A stretch of 14,314 bases of DNA from Anaerolineales bacterium (GTDB taxonomy: Bacteria > Chloroflexota > Anaerolineae > Anaerolineales > JABWBV01). The first letter of the stretch is position 1, and every line of letters starts with the position of its first letter. Shown piece after piece: positions 13,228 through 14,314 of the stretch. The DNA lies in the NCBI GenBank assembly GCA_027019845.1, contig JALUWE010000156.1, positions 1 through 14,314 of the forward strand. Direction: 5' to 3'. The notes under the pieces are model-generated. The model searched no databases. It was not told the origin of the DNA and saw nothing but the letters and a program-made list of their open reading frames with translations. Both the position numbers and the translations under genes were made by a program.

Positions 13228-14314
13228 TTACACCTCGGACGGTTTCGCCATAGTCGATTCTTGTGTTTGATAATCCGAGGCAGCCTCCTTCCAGAAATCC
13301 AGCACAAAGATTGCAAAGATGGTAAGCAAAACACCCACCACGGCAGCTATCAGGGTGTTCAATGTTGTCTTTGGCGAGACGGGATCGGTGGGTACAGAGG
13401 CCCGACTGGCTAATTTGACCGTGCTCGTGACCTGATTGGATATTTGAGTCTCTTCGAGTTTCCGGGCCAGTGTAAGGTGAGTATCTTTGGCAATTTGCAG
13501 GTTTTCTTCGAGGCGGTCACTGGTGGCCTCGAGGACCTCTATCTGGCGTTGGAGAGCCAGAATCTCTTCATTCAACGGCTCCAGCCCAGAATCGATTTCG
13601 TCTATTTTATTTTGTATCGTGTCAGAAAGACTATCTAAATAGGCTGTCATCTGGCGAGCGGTGCGACGGGGTGTCGCGGTTTGGGGGTCCAACTGAAATT
13701 GAAGCGGAATCTCATCTACCCCAAAAGCCTTCAGTTGCAACAACAGCAGAGTCAGCTCGCTTTCCAGGGAAACTTCCTGGTTGGCCGGTAGTGTCTTCAG
13801 TTGCGTGCGCAACAAGTTCACATCTTGAATGAGTTGTTCGAGCTCGGCTTGCGTTAGCAAAAGATTTTGGTACTCGTCTTCGGCGATCTTCAATTGCGCG
13901 TTGTAAACTTTCAACTGGTTTTGGGCTTCGAATTCGGCCAAAGCCTGCTCCGCCTGGGCGCGTTCCGTTACGGCCTGTTCTAATTGATCGATCAGCACCA
14001 CCGTATTATCCACCCCTTCACCAAAAATTTCGTTCACTTCGATCACAAACAACTCAGCCCATAAGTTGACCAGCTCCGCGGCCATTTCAGGGTCTTGAGA
14101 GGCAACGAATAACTGAACAAAGCTGGAGGTGTTATCTGCCTCCACATTGGTCATTGCTTTTAGTCTTTGCAAGGTGAGACCGTTTTTGCCGGTTGCCCCA
14201 TTATACTGCTGGAGCAGTTCCTCCAACAATTCGTCAGCCGTGGCAAGTTGGGCCAGAGGTTTGAAGAACTTGAGATCCGTCTTTGTTTCTGTTTCGAATC
14301 GTGGATCGAAAGTG
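13228..14314 (-). CDS. Wzz-type polysaccharide chain-length determinant protein (partial, 5' end outside window)
   Basis: The frame is open to the right edge; about 361 C-terminal residues are visible and the N-terminus is missing. The start-like TTG at 14229 is internal, since the frame continues upstream with TFDPRFETETK. NTSSFVQLFVASQDPEMAAE is the end of the Wzz periplasmic domain (short-lived peptides of the type DP..A..ANA). A long coiled-coil-like stretch rich in Glu, Gln, Leu and Ala follows. ASVPTDPVSPKTTLN precedes the C-terminal membrane helix LIAAVVGVLLTIFAIFVLDF and a short cytosolic tail. Such proteins set the chain length of O-antigen or exopolysaccharide. No kinase domain follows the helix. 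Sampled GC is 25/60 (13861-13920), well below the metabolic genes. Confidence 0.85.
   Translation of the reverse strand, partial: TFDPRFETETKTDLKFFKPLAQLATADELLEELLQQYNGATGKNGLTLQRLKAMTNVEADNTSSFVQLFVASQDPEMAAELVNLWAELFVIEVNEIFGEGVDNTVVLIDQLEQAVTERAQAEQALAEFEAQNQLKVYNAQLKIAEDEYQNLLLTQAELEQLIQDVNLLRTQLKTLPANQEVSLESELTLLLLQLKAFGVDEIPLQFQLDPQTATPRRTARQMTAYLDSLSDTIQNKIDEIDSGLEPLNEEILALQRQIEVLEATSDRLEENLQIAKDTHLTLARKLEETQISNQVTSTVKLASRASVPTDPVSPKTTLNTLIAAVVGVLLTIFAIFVLDFWKEAASDYQTQESTMAKPSEV

Noticed and set aside
14227..14229. TTG as start of the Wzz-type gene
   Set aside because: The frame stays open to the window edge and the N-terminal Wzz part is missing, so the codon is internal.

Overview
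The window is 14.3 kb of GC-rich bacterial chromosome. The organism is most plausibly a member of the Chloroflexota (Anaerolineae-like). This rests on the short DhnA-type class I aldolase, a lipoprotein of a type common in that phylum, the ACAD/EtfBA set, and gene-flanking palindromic repeats that begin CATCCTGAGCG and end TAGTCGAAGGATG. The assignment is an inference from gene content and style; there is no rRNA or other marker gene. I saw no tRNA, rRNA, CRISPR array, transposase or insertion sequence.

Layout. 1-303: three tandem 101-bp repeats. 350-1657 (-): a 2-oxoacid dehydrogenase E2 acyltransferase whose 3' end runs into a TAGGGA hexamer array. 1658-1899: a divergent intergenic region with a (GGGTAATT)4 array, one palindromic element and the presumed glk promoter. 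1900-2889 (+) glucokinase and 2970-3896 (+) fructose-bisphosphate aldolase form a small glycolytic group closed by a strong terminator. 3991-4338 (-) HIT hydrolase. 4339-4657: a repeat cluster with three palindromic elements. 4658-5947 (-) mtaB tRNA methylthiotransferase, 5962-6621 (-) lipoprotein. 6648-6731: another repeat cluster. 6852-8273 (-): a membrane-anchored TPR protein that may be translated from a leaderless GTG. 8344-12221 (+): an acyl-CoA dehydrogenase and electron-transfer flavoprotein operon (ACAD, etfB, etfA) ending in a 10-bp-stem terminator. 12350-13144 (-): a class I methyltransferase. 13228 to the right edge (-): the 3' part of a Wzz-type polysaccharide chain-length protein.

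Two features stand out. First, a nucleotidyltransferase (MNT) plus HEPN pair, the arrangement of type VII toxin-antitoxin modules, lies between the ACAD stop and the etfB ribosome binding site. It has clearly lower GC than its hosts (hand counts 22-30 of 60 against 40-43 of 60) and is preceded by a 29-nt hairpin that spans the ACAD stop codon and the candidate MNT start. Second, one family of palindromic repeats occurs as eight full copies and one remnant, all in the same orientation and all in the left half. The outer arms are constant, the inner arms change in sequence while often keeping pairing potential, and the copies are joined to G-rich short tandem arrays. These arrays also reach into the coding 3' ends of the E2 gene and mtaB.

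Functionally, glk and fba act in upper glycolysis. ACAD passes electrons from acyl-CoA oxidation to EtfBA. E2 belongs to a 2-oxoacid dehydrogenase complex whose E1 and E3 genes are not in the window. The right end looks like the border of an exopolysaccharide locus.
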